A stretch of 64,000 bases of DNA from Paenibacillus tritici (GTDB lineage Bacteria; Bacillota; Bacilli; Paenibacillales; Paenibacillaceae), in contig NZ_JABMKX010000024.1 in NCBI RefSeq assembly GCF_013204885.1, forward strand, positions 1 through 64,000. Reading direction: 5' to 3'. This document shows positions 1-8,132 of the stretch, in pieces. Position numbers and translations under genes: made by a program. The stretch's first letter is position 1. Each line of letters opens with the position of its first letter. The notes under the pieces were generated by a model. The model was not told where the DNA came from. It did not search any database and worked only from the letters and a program-made list of their open reading frames with translations.

Positions 1-51
1 CACAGTTTCCCTTTTAAACTCTTCGTTATATCGCTGACGCTGTTCTCCCAT
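1..51 (-). CDS. IS3-family transposase OrfA, N-terminal fragment cut by the window edge
   Basis: Seventeen codons are visible on the minus strand, reading MGEQRQRYNEEFKRETV, which is the typical start of an IS3-family OrfA (helix-turn-helix DNA-binding subunit of a DDE transposase). A strong ribosome binding site (GGAGGTG) lies 5 nt before the ATG. The rest is outside the window. The sequence tgtccaca near 97-105 (minus strand TGTGGACA) could be part of the left terminal inverted repeat, but only one end is present so this is a guess. Confidence 0.72.
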   Translation of the reverse strand, partial: MGEQRQRYNEEFKRETV

Positions 52-114
52 GTGAACACCTCCGTTACTTCTATTATCGGTCCGTACGTTAACGGTTGTC
101 CACAGTCTATTCTA

Positions 115-340
115 GTCGCACTTATGCTCCTCATTGGCTCATTTAGCCTGCGTCCGCTGAATTAAGGTGCACTTATGCTCCCCATTCGCTCATTTAGCCT
201 GCGTCCGCTAAATTAAGGTGCACTTATGCTCCTCATTCGCTCATTTAGCCTGCGTCCGCTGAATTCAGGTGCACGTATGCTCCTCATCGGCTCATTTTGG
301 CCTGCGTCCGCTGAATTCAGGTGCACTTATGCTCCTCATT
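115..340. repeat. 51-bp tandem repeat, about 4.4 copies
   Basis: The phrase cttatgctcc recurs at 121, 172, 223, 274 (as cgtatgctcc) and 326, so the period is 51-52 bp. Each unit contains gtgcacttatgctcctca, then gctcatttagcctgcgtcc and gctgaatt(a/c)agg. Copies differ at a few bases. It sits between the insertion-sequence end and the tRNA-Lys terminator, and no coding frame is supported. It looks like an intergenic minisatellite. Confidence 0.85.
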
Positions 341-409
341 ACTCTCCTTCAATCGCATACGGCAGGAACAGAGGGACTTATCCTTATGTATTATAATCAC
401 GCAAACAGC

Positions 410-435
410 AAAAAAACGGCATCTCTGCCGTTTCT
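410..435 (-). terminator. Rho-independent terminator of tRNA-Lys copy 1
   Basis: On the minus strand the stem AAACGGCA / TGCCGTTT with a GAGA loop is followed by a T run. It lies 8 nt beyond the 3' end of the tRNA. Near-identical terminators follow the other two tRNA-Lys copies in this window. Confidence 0.85.
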
Positions 436-443
436 TAAGGGAA

Positions 444-516
444 TGGACTCTCAGGGGCTCGAACCCTGGACAAATAGATTAAGAGTCTACTGCTCTACCA
501 ACTGAGCTAAGAGTCC
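444..516 (-). tRNA. tRNA-Lys (anticodon CTT), copy 1
   Basis: The minus strand folds as a standard 73-nt tRNA: acceptor GGACTCT/AGAGTCC, D stem GCTC/GAGC, anticodon stem GTAGA/TCTAT with loop CTCTTAA (anticodon CTT, reads AAG), T stem CAGGG/CCCTG and discriminator A. The CCA end is not encoded. The sequence is identical to the copies at 27004-27076 and 40320-40392. A consensus promoter (593-621) and a terminator (410-435) make this a complete single-gene unit. Confidence 0.96.
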
Positions 517-592
517 GTATATTGTCTATGTCTGTACATCTACTAGACGATAATCTCTAAGCTGACTGCGCCCGCTCAAAAGTTACTTTCAT

Positions 593-621
593 AGTATACT
601 TTTTAGATCAGGCGCTGTCAA
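593..621 (-). promoter_or_regulatory. Sigma-A promoter for tRNA-Lys copy 1
   Basis: On the minus strand TTGACA (616-621) and TATACT (593-598) are separated by exactly 17 nt, close to perfect consensus, as expected for a stable-RNA gene. Predicted transcription starts about 70 nt before the tRNA 5' end. Confidence 0.8.
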
Positions 622-662
622 CTGTTTATTATTATTTTTCACACTTGGCCGTCAAACGCCGT

Positions 663-1982
663 CTACTCCTTATTCCTCCTGACCATCACAACGTACACCG
701 GGAGTCCGGCCAGTGTGATTCCAATTCCTATAAGCGAGCGCAGCGGATCACTGATGATCGTGCTGGCCAGAATATAGAGGCCTCCTGCTACGCCAAGGAC
801 CGGAGTGAACGGATAGAGCGGCACGCGGTAGCGGCCTTTGGCGGGCGGCATCTTGGAACGCAGGATGAATACGCCGAACACACCCATGGTGAAGAAGATC
901 CACAGCACGAATACCAGCAGGTCGGTCAGCGTATTGAAGGTTCCCGAGAAGATATAGATCACCGCCAGCACACTCTGAAACATAAGCGCATTGGCCGGTG
1001 TCTGAAACTTCGGATGAATACTGCTGAGTACCCGCGAAAAGGGAATTTGGTTCCTCTCGCCCATCGCCTGCGGCACCCGCGCGGCGGTCATCAGATACCC
1101 GTTCAGCGCACCCAGCACGGAGACAATAATACCAGCCGTGATGAACGCTCCGCCGCCGCTGCCGAACAGCGCTTCCGCCGCATCTGCACCGGGTGTCCGG
1201 GACGATACGATCTGGTCGTAGGGCAGCGCCTTGAATACCGCAATATTGAACAATACATACACGGCAATCACAAAAATAACCCCGATCGAAATCACCTTTG
1301 GCAGCGTTTTGGCCGGATCTTTGATCTCCCCCGCCATATTGGTAACGCTGATCCAGCCGTCATAGGCCCAGAGTGTGCCAAGCACCGCAGCCCCGAAGCC
1401 TGCTCCCGCAGCCGATGCACCGATGCCGCCGAAGCCGGGAGCCAGATCCGAGAACAGACCTACGCCCACAATTCCCGCTACCGGAATCAGCTTACCCACC
1501 GTTGCCACCGTCTGAATGATACCGCCGAACTTCGTCGCTATGACATTCATCAGCAGAATAAAGGCCAGAATACCCACAGCGAGCAGCTTCTGCTGCCAGG
1601 AATTCAGCGGCACAAAATAACCGGAGTAGGTAGCAAACGCAATCGCCAAGGCCGCTACAGAAGCCGGGTAAGAGATCACTGCCTGCACCCAGCCCAGCAG
1701 ATAGCCGAACACCCCGCCGTACAATTCGCTTAAATAGGTATATAGCCCTCCCGACTTCGGAATAGCCGCAGCGATCTCCGCCACACTCAGCGCCGAAGCC
1801 AGTGTGATGATCCCCCCAGCTCCCCAGGCCAGGATACTCATCCATGGGCTTCCGGCGTTATTCAATACAATCCCGGGCTTCAAAAAAATCCCCGAGCCGA
1901 TAATCATCCCGACCACCAGGGCCAGGGCTTGCAGGAAGGTTACACTTTTGGTTAACGGCTTCGTCTTCATGATGTCATTCAT
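663..1982 (-). CDS. APC-family amino-acid permease (SteT-like)
   Basis: Integral membrane transporter of 439 residues with about 12 hydrophobic segments, the usual length for the amino acid-polyamine-organocation superfamily. The first helix carries the glycine-rich signature VVGMIIGSGIFLKPG and is followed by IPKSGGLYTYL, which closely resembles the Bacillus serine/threonine exchanger SteT and the LAT-type antiporters. It should move neutral amino acids across the cell membrane; the true substrate cannot be read from sequence. The ATG at 1982 is preceded by AGGAGAGG. An internal ATG four codons later is the only serious alternative start. The gene stands alone, convergent with nothing close and followed by the tRNA-Lys promoter. 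Confidence 0.88.
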   Translation of the reverse strand: MNDIMKTKPLTKSVTFLQALALVVGMIIGSGIFLKPGIVLNNAGSPWMSILAWGAGGIITLASALSVAEIAAAIPKSGGLYTYLSELYGGVFGYLLGWVQAVISYPASVAALAIAFATYSGYFVPLNSWQQKLLAVGILAFILLMNVIATKFGGIIQTVATVGKLIPVAGIVGVGLFSDLAPGFGGIGASAAGAGFGAAVLGTLWAYDGWISVTNMAGEIKDPAKTLPKVISIGVIFVIAVYVLFNIAVFKALPYDQIVSSRTPGADAAEALFGSGGGAFITAGIIVSVLGALNGYLMTAARVPQAMGERNQIPFSRVLSSIHPKFQTPANALMFQSVLAVIYIFSGTFNTLTDLLVFVLWIFFTMGVFGVFILRSKMPPAKGRYRVPLYPFTPVLGVAGGLYILASTIISDPLRSLIGIGITLAGLPVYVVMVRRNKE

Positions 1983-2104
1983 TGTCCTCTCCTATTTGCT
2001 CCGATACATTCTTCAACATATTGTAGGATATACCATTACAAAGTTAACAGGCAATGAGATTTGTATGCACGCCAAAAAGGAGCGAATAAATCGCCCCTCT
2101 TCCC

Positions 2105-2390
2105 ATAGACTCTATTGCGGAGGGAGAGCTTCCCTTGATCGACCAGCTGCATAATGGCTGCCGCCGTGAATACTTTGGATACCGAGCCGATCCTGAAGGT
2201 ATCTCTGTTCGCGTCTACCCCCGATCCCGGTGTTCTGCCGGTTACACCATCCCCCTTAGAGATGAGGACCTCCCCGTCCTGAACGGCCGAGACTTCGGCA
2301 GCACCGGCTTTCGCCTTAATATCCTCTCTCGCAAAAAACCATCCAGAAACGCCTCGACTTCCTTTGCATCATGAGGGCCATTAAGTCTCT
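2105..2390 (-). pseudogene. Serine hydrolase / class C beta-lactamase-like gene, N-terminal remnant
   Basis: Read on the minus strand the segment gives AVQDGEVLISKGDGVTG and, further on, DTFRIGSVSKVFTAAAIM followed by QLVDQGKLSL. This is the nucleophile region of the beta-lactamase/penicillin-binding superfamily, with the SxxK motif SVSK intact. The preceding piece, HDAKEVEAFLDG, is in a different frame: a run of six T (2332-2337) looks one base short, giving a frameshift. After about 85 residues the similarity stops, so most of the catalytic domain is missing. It is not expected to make an active enzyme. No start codon with a convincing ribosome binding site is visible. Confidence 0.7.
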
Positions 2391-2477
2391 CTCAGGAACT
2401 CCCCTTCCTTATAGGCCCGGACGTTATATCTCTGTTATGGTAGAATAATAAAGAAAATTAAACCAACAGGAGAATAT

Positions 2478-3179
2478 ATGATGAATCAGCCTAAACGGAT
2501 ACTTATCATTGAGGATGAACAGGATATATCCCGGATTCTCAAGGATTATATTAGCCTTCAAGGCTATGATGTACATATTGCAGACAATGGAATGGATGGA
2601 CTCCGGCTGGTGGATTCCCTGTCGCCTGACTTCATTATTCTGGATATTATGCTGCCGGATATAAGCGGCATTGAACTGTGCAGACAGCTCCGCGAGAGAA
2701 CCCATCATCCGATCCTTATTCTGAGCGCCCGCGGCAGTGATACAGATAAAGTACTCGGGCTCGGCTTCGGTGCGGATGATTATATGACCAAGCCCTTCTC
2801 CATCAGCGAATTAGTCGCCAGAATTCAGGCTCATCTCCGCAGAAGTGACGGTTTAACCAGCCTTCCCGCTCAGGAGGACCTGCTCTCCCTGGGTGCTATC
2901 ACCATTGATAAAAAAGCCTATAAAACCACACTGAACGGTCAGGAAATCTCCCTGTCCGCCAAGGAATTCGAACTGCTGTATTATTTGGCCGGGCATAAAA
3001 ACCAGGTATTCTCCAAGAGCCAGCTGCTCGATCAGATCTGGGGATATACCTCCCAAGGCGACGAGAATACCATCACCGTGTACATCCGCCGGCTGCGTGA
3101 GAAGCTCGAAGCGGACCCATCGAACCCGGTCTACATCCGGACGGTATGGGGAGTCGGTTATAAATTCACGCTTGATTAA
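2478..3179 (+). CDS. OmpR-family response regulator
   Basis: DNA-binding response regulator of 233 residues. The receiver domain (about 6-120) has the acidic pair in IIEDEQD, the phosphoacceptor aspartate in LDIMLPD and the conserved lysine in MTKPFS. The C-terminal winged helix (about 135-232) ends with TVWGVGYKF, typical of OmpR/PhoB. The ATG at 2478 follows AGGAG by 7 nt. The kinase gene starts 24 nt downstream and an ABC transporter follows, so it most likely controls that transporter, as in bacitracin- or peptide-responsive modules of Firmicutes. Confidence 0.92.
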   Translation: MMNQPKRILIIEDEQDISRILKDYISLQGYDVHIADNGMDGLRLVDSLSPDFIILDIMLPDISGIELCRQLRERTHHPILILSARGSDTDKVLGLGFGADDYMTKPFSISELVARIQAHLRRSDGLTSLPAQEDLLSLGAITIDKKAYKTTLNGQEISLSAKEFELLYYLAGHKNQVFSKSQLLDQIWGYTSQGDENTITVYIRRLREKLEADPSNPVYIRTVWGVGYKFTLD

Positions 3180-3203
3180 ATTATAGAATGGAGCAGCAGA
3201 ACT

Positions 3204-4658
3204 ATGTATTGGAGCCGCTGGTTCAAGGCCTGGTTCGCCTCAGCAGTCATATGTATCATTATATTCATCGCCAGCGGAGCATGGATCATCTATACGCTGG
3301 CGCACCAGGAGCAGGATGCCCAGCCCTCTTATGTGGTGAATCAGGCACGTGTCCAGGTAAGTGAACTCATGTACCTGCTGGAAGAGCATCATGAAGAGCT
3401 GGAGCAGGCTATAGATTCGTCAGTTATCCGGGAAGAACTGCGGGCCTGGAGTCAGCAGCAGAATCTGAGTCTGCTGTATGCAGGTCTCGACGGCACGGTT
3501 CTGTTCCATTCTGCTAACCCTCTTCCGTCCGGCAAGGACAAGCTGAATCTTAAGCATGAGCTTCACTACGATGTATACAGCGCCAGGACAGACGGGAACG
3601 CCTTCAGACTCGCTTTTCCGGTCATCGACCCTGACTCTGGCAGGCAGGCCGGAAATGCAATCTTTACCCTGTCTGCATCTGATGTTGCTTATCGCCAGGC
3701 TTCTTCTTTTCCGGTTACGGCAACGGTATTGATGGCTGCCTCCCTCCTCTTCCTCCTGCTTCTCCTGCTTCAGCTCAGAAACAAAGTGAACCGCAATCTG
3801 CTGCAGCCAATCAACCAGCTCAAGGATCATTCCGAAGCTATCCTTAAAGGAAACTATGAACAGAAGGCAGAGCATACCCGGCAGGATGAGATCGGAGAGC
3901 TCTACGCGGTATTCGATCAGATGAGAGGCGAAATCATGGAGCTCAGCCTGCAGAGAGAAGCTCAGGATACAGCACAGAAGGAATTAATTACCAATATTTC
4001 ACATGATCTGAAGACACCGCTCACAGCGGTCAAAGCCTATATCGACGCTATTCAGGATGGAGTGTGCCCTGATCTGCCGTCCGTAATGGAATATATGAAT
4101 ATTATTCAGACGCAAACCAACAAAATGGCAGGATTGGTCGAGGACTTGCTGGTTCATGCTTTAAGGGATTTGGGCCAAATCTCCGTGAACCCGGTGGAGT
4201 GCTACAGCAGAGAGATTTTCGAGAATATTCTTAAGCCCATGGGGCCCTATATCCGGACAAGCGGCGTAGAATTTATTGAACCTTCAGAGATTCCCAATGT
4301 ACTGATCCGCATAGATCCCGTCCGGATGGAGCAGCTTCTGTCCAATCTGATCGCGAATGCCCTAAAGCACACTTCAGCTAATGACTCCATCCGCATAGAG
4401 ATTTCCAGGCAGCACAATCAGCTCCAGTTAACTATATCCGACACGGGAGAAGGAATTCTGGAGCAGGATATGCCGTTTATCTTCGAGCGGTATTTCCAGG
4501 GACGCGCCCCCTCACAATATGCCAAAGGGTTCACAGAAGGGACCGGCCTCGGGCTGTCTATCTGCAAGCACATTATCGAAGCCCATCAGGGGAGCATTTC
4601 CTTCAAGAGCCTCAAGCATCAGGGAACGGAGTTCTATCTCACTTTGCCTTTATGCTAA
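3204..4658 (+). CDS. Membrane sensor histidine kinase
   Basis: Kinase of 484 residues, partner of the preceding regulator. Membrane helices lie at about 11-33 and 173-195 and enclose an extracytoplasmic region of roughly 135 residues. A HAMP linker follows (about 195-250), then the HisKA box NISHDLKTPLTAV with the phosphorylated histidine at residue 267, the N box LIANALKHT, the G1 box DTGEGI, the F box FERYFQ and the G2 box GTGLGLSI. All catalytic boxes are intact. The large extracytoplasmic domain sets it apart from BceS-type intramembrane-sensing kinases, which have almost none, so it may sense its ligand directly rather than through the transporter. Confidence 0.92.
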   Translation: MYWSRWFKAWFASAVICIIIFIASGAWIIYTLAHQEQDAQPSYVVNQARVQVSELMYLLEEHHEELEQAIDSSVIREELRAWSQQQNLSLLYAGLDGTVLFHSANPLPSGKDKLNLKHELHYDVYSARTDGNAFRLAFPVIDPDSGRQAGNAIFTLSASDVAYRQASSFPVTATVLMAASLLFLLLLLLQLRNKVNRNLLQPINQLKDHSEAILKGNYEQKAEHTRQDEIGELYAVFDQMRGEIMELSLQREAQDTAQKELITNISHDLKTPLTAVKAYIDAIQDGVCPDLPSVMEYMNIIQTQTNKMAGLVEDLLVHALRDLGQISVNPVECYSREIFENILKPMGPYIRTSGVEFIEPSEIPNVLIRIDPVRMEQLLSNLIANALKHTSANDSIRIEISRQHNQLQLTISDTGEGILEQDMPFIFERYFQGRAPSQYAKGFTEGTGLGLSICKHIIEAHQGSISFKSLKHQGTEFYLTLPLC

Positions 4659-4758
4659 ATCGGAATCCGCCTGTAGTACTTTATTAATATCCTGATAAGC
4701 TTATTGCAAGATCCCTCTACTATAATTGAAAAAAAAGCACTACTGGAGGGTCCAATAC

Positions 4759-5523
4759 ATGACGAAAGCTACCATTATTCAGACTAAAAATCTCTGTAAA
4801 ACCTATTCCACAGGCAGTGAGCAATTTCATGCCATCCGCAATATTGACCTTAATATCTATCAAGGCGACTTCACGGTCATTATGGGAGATTCCGGATCAG
4901 GCAAATCGACCCTGCTGTACCTGCTCAGCGGCCTTGATTCCGTGACGGCAGGGGAGGTTTATTTCCATCAGCAGCGCATGGACACATTCTCTGACAAGGA
5001 ATTGGCCAGCTTCAGGGCCGGTAAGATCGGCTACATCTATCAGAGCAGCAATCTCGTACCAGACCTGACGCTATTTGAGAATATTGCCTTGCCCGGTTAT
5101 GTGGCCGGAACGCCCAAGCGGGAGGTGAAGCAGAAGGTTCTGTCGATCATGCAGGCAATGAGCATTGAAGGCCAGCGCTTCCGTCTGCCTGCGGAGGTAT
5201 CCGGGGGACAGCAGCAACGGGCTGCGATTGCGCGGGCAATCATCAACACGCCGGAGATTATTTTTGCCGATGAGCCGACAGGCAGCCTGAACTATGATCA
5301 GGGAGTGGCTGTACTTGATATCCTGACAGAGATGAATGCCGGGGGCCAGTCCATTGTGATGGTCACCCATGATATCAAAGCCGCCTGCCGGGGTAACCGC
5401 CTGATCTTTATCCGTGACGGTAAAGTAGGCGGCATGCTGGAATTCAGCTCCTTTACGCCGGATCAGCTGCAGGACAGAGAATCGCTCATCTTCTCTTATA
5501 TCTCCGAGAGGGGTAATGTCTGA
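4759..5523 (+). CDS. ABC transporter ATP-binding protein (MacB/BceA type)
   Basis: ATPase subunit of 254 residues. Walker A is GDSGSGKST, the signature is VSGGQQQR, Walker B is IIFADEPTGSL and the H-loop is MVTHD. The FtsX-associated subfamily (LolD, MacB, BceA) is indicated by the overall pattern and by the gene that follows. I place the start at the ATG at 4759, which has GGAGG 7 nt before it; an upstream in-frame ATG at 4726 falls on the -10 element and lacks a binding site. TATAAT at 4721-4726 suggests a promoter between the kinase gene and this one, though no good -35 is seen. The stop overlaps the permease start (TGATG). Confidence 0.92.
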   Translation: MTKATIIQTKNLCKTYSTGSEQFHAIRNIDLNIYQGDFTVIMGDSGSGKSTLLYLLSGLDSVTAGEVYFHQQRMDTFSDKELASFRAGKIGYIYQSSNLVPDLTLFENIALPGYVAGTPKREVKQKVLSIMQAMSIEGQRFRLPAEVSGGQQQRAAIARAIINTPEIIFADEPTGSLNYDQGVAVLDILTEMNAGGQSIVMVTHDIKAACRGNRLIFIRDGKVGGMLEFSSFTPDQLQDRESLIFSYISERGNV

Positions 5524-7925
5524 TGTCTGCAATAGGGTCTATTTGCCTTGGGAATTTGAGAAGACGCAAGGTTCAGAATGCTCTGATCGGGCTGCTTCTC
5601 CTGCTGTCCACGCTGCTGATCAATACGGCGATTACCGTGATCACGAGCTCAGAGAATCTGTATGAGGACTTGCACCGGGAAACCAGGGGCTCCCATGAGC
5701 TGTTAAAGCTGACCAAAGGCTTGCATGATCCGCAAAGGGTGCAGGAATGGTGGGCAGGCCAGCAGGGAATAACGGTATCCTCTGTGATGACCTACAAGTC
5801 TATGGCCGGGATTATTCATAATGGAGAAGATATCCCTAATCTGTCCTTATACATGATGAGCACGCCGGATCAGCCTTTTGGCACGGATGAGCTCGTGTTC
5901 GCCCAAGGCCAGGAAGCCGCACATCCGGAGCCGGGAACGGTCTGGATTCCCACCTCGCTCGCCTACAAATATAATGTTGCTGCCGGGGATACGCTTCAGT
6001 TCAAAGCAGGGGATGAACCTCTGCAGCTAAGCGTTTCAGCTGTCGTCATCGACCTGCCGCTGGGAGGTCCCTTCTCAACAACTGCACGCATCTGGATGAA
6101 CCCTGCGGATTATCAGCAGGATCTGAGCACTGTTTCAGTGAATAACTCCTATCTCATGGGTATCCGTTTCGATGACTACAGCCAGAGTGCCGCTTACTGG
6201 GAACAGTTTGAGGAGTTTTTGGGTACTCCTTTTATGGAAGAGAGAACCACCTATGAGGAGATTTCCGCCTTCTATTTCATCATGAATAAAATCATCGGCT
6301 TCGTCATGACCTTTCTGGGACTTGTAATGATGCTGGTCGCCCTGTATACAATCGGCTTCACCATTTCAGATGCTATCCTGTCCAACTACAAAACGATCGG
6401 GATATTCAAGTCTCTCGGCCTGTCGTCAAGGAAGATTATCTTCACGTATATCCTCCAGTACGGCTTCCTTTCGCTAATTACTATTATACCCGGGCTATTG
6501 CTCAGCCGTTTGTTATCCGGAGTCATTATTGAGCTGTCCCTGTCCTTCTTAAAAACAGATCATTCCTCTGTCCATATCTACAGTTCAGATACAGAATTGA
6601 TTGTAGGGGCCGGGATTCTGCTGCTGATTCTTCTGGTTGTGTGGGTATATGCAGGCAAAGCCCGTTCCATCCAGCCCATGCAGGCCATCCGTTACGGCAT
6701 GTCTGAGGCAGCCCATAGCCGCATCAACAGAAAGTGGGGGGAAGAACGCAGACGCGGGAAGGAATTCGAAAAGTGGCCGGTGCCTGTAGTCATCGGACTG
6801 CGAAATGTGACCAAGAATCTGAAAGGCTCCCTCCTTATGCTCGTACTGACCACCGTAACATCGGCAGTGCTGGTCTTTGGGCTGGTTCTGCTGAACAGTA
6901 TTTATCAGATGCAGGAGACCTCACCGCTATGGGGGTATGATTCCTCGGATGTGGTTGTCATGGTCACGAATGCAGCGGAATTCGACCACAGCAGTCTTAC
7001 AGCTGATATCGCATCTGACAGCAGAGTGCTCAATCTGAATTGGGCAGGATATGCGATTGGTGTTGCACCGGCCAGCCGGACACAAGCCTCAGACCCGGCA
7101 GGCAGCCGTCCGCAATCGGTCAACATTCCACTGACGGTTGTCGAAGGAAGTATGGATGAAATAGGCCTCGCTTCCATCAGCGGCCGCAATCCGCACAACC
7201 GTAATGAAATCTCCATCGGCATTAACATCTCGCGGAAGCTTAACAAAGAAATCGGTGACGTTGTTGAACTCTATATTGAGAAGGAGAAGCATTCCTTCAC
7301 AGTGACCGGCATCTATCAGTCCATTGCCAACATGTCCAATCAGGCCAGAGTAACCTCAGAGGTGGTTCGCAATCTCTCTGCGGAGACAGGTTATTTGAAC
7401 TTAAAAGACAGTGCCGATTCCGATGATATTGTGCAACAGCTTAATGATTCATACGGTTCAGATATTCAGGCGGTCAAGCAGCAGACCATGCTGGATTCCG
7501 TGTTCAAGGAAGCTACAGCAGTACTTATCATTCCAATGAGCCTGTTAGGCCTGCTGTTCCTGCTCATTACCTGCCTCATTATCTACAGCACCAGCCGTAT
7601 CCACATCCGCAAGGAGATCAAAACTTACGGGATCTATAAATCAATAGGACTGACTTCAAATACAATCCGCAGCGCTTTAACCTTGGGAATTGCAGCGCTT
7701 GCAGCAGCGGGAGCCATTCTGGGGATATTCTGCGGAGTCTATCTTCTGCCAGGCATCCTGAGAGGCCTGCTATCCTCTTACGGGATCGTTAAGCTGCCGC
7801 TGCTCATGCAATGGACAGGTATTTCCCTGCTCGCCCTGCTTAGCATTACTGTAGCCGGCTGCGGCTGCTGGTTTGCCTCCAGAATCATCCGCAGCCATTC
7901 AGCCCGGATTCTTGTGACGGAGTGA
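5523..7925 (+). CDS. FtsX-family ABC transporter permease, duplicated type
   Basis: Permease of 800 residues. It contains two FtsX units: a first helix near 18-38, an extracytoplasmic stretch of about 210 residues, three to four helices between about 255 and 375, a helix near 437-460, a second extracytoplasmic stretch of about 190 residues and a final helix cluster (about 660-790). Both units show the family signature near the cytoplasmic loop (TIGIFKSLGLSS and TYGIYKSIGLTS). With the ATPase it should work as a mechanotransmission or export pump for peptides or lipids rather than as an importer. The start codon overlaps the ATPase stop by one base, so the two are translationally coupled. Substrate unknown; an antimicrobial-peptide role is an inference from the linked two-component genes. 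Confidence 0.85.
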   Translation: MSAIGSICLGNLRRRKVQNALIGLLLLLSTLLINTAITVITSSENLYEDLHRETRGSHELLKLTKGLHDPQRVQEWWAGQQGITVSSVMTYKSMAGIIHNGEDIPNLSLYMMSTPDQPFGTDELVFAQGQEAAHPEPGTVWIPTSLAYKYNVAAGDTLQFKAGDEPLQLSVSAVVIDLPLGGPFSTTARIWMNPADYQQDLSTVSVNNSYLMGIRFDDYSQSAAYWEQFEEFLGTPFMEERTTYEEISAFYFIMNKIIGFVMTFLGLVMMLVALYTIGFTISDAILSNYKTIGIFKSLGLSSRKIIFTYILQYGFLSLITIIPGLLLSRLLSGVIIELSLSFLKTDHSSVHIYSSDTELIVGAGILLLILLVVWVYAGKARSIQPMQAIRYGMSEAAHSRINRKWGEERRRGKEFEKWPVPVVIGLRNVTKNLKGSLLMLVLTTVTSAVLVFGLVLLNSIYQMQETSPLWGYDSSDVVVMVTNAAEFDHSSLTADIASDSRVLNLNWAGYAIGVAPASRTQASDPAGSRPQSVNIPLTVVEGSMDEIGLASISGRNPHNRNEISIGINISRKLNKEIGDVVELYIEKEKHSFTVTGIYQSIANMSNQARVTSEVVRNLSAETGYLNLKDSADSDDIVQQLNDSYGSDIQAVKQQTMLDSVFKEATAVLIIPMSLLGLLFLLITCLIIYSTSRIHIRKEIKTYGIYKSIGLTSNTIRSALTLGIAALAAAGAILGIFCGVYLLPGILRGLLSSYGIVKLPLLMQWTGISLLALLSITVAGCGCWFASRIIRSHSARILVTE

Positions 7926-7933
7926 CGGATAAG

Positions 7934-7966
7934 ACACTTGCCCGGAACAGCCTGCCGGGCAGGCAA
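7934..7966 (+). terminator. Weak hairpin after the FtsX permease gene
   Basis: The stem GCCCGG / CCGGGC encloses a loop of about 9 nt, followed by AGGCAAACTTT without a real T run. It may act as a terminator of the 2478-7925 unit. Nothing else is recognisable in the rest of the gap up to the next gene at 8133. Confidence 0.35.
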
Positions 7967-8132
7967 ACTTTGGTTATAAACAAACTCTCTATTGCAGCAT
8001 CCAATCGCTGGAAATATACTTAATCGTGCCGGCTGCCATTGACATGAAGCAAGGCACATGCCTGTCACTGTGAAAGCGCCAATATATTTTCCAGAACCAT
8101 GCACGGCACTACTAATTTTAAGGAGGCATACT

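Noticed and set aside
645..1733. Long plus-strand frame of 362 codons
   Set aside because: Antisense shadow of the APC permease gene, with a composition unlike a real protein. Many similar long frames opposite GC-rich genes were dropped for the same reason.
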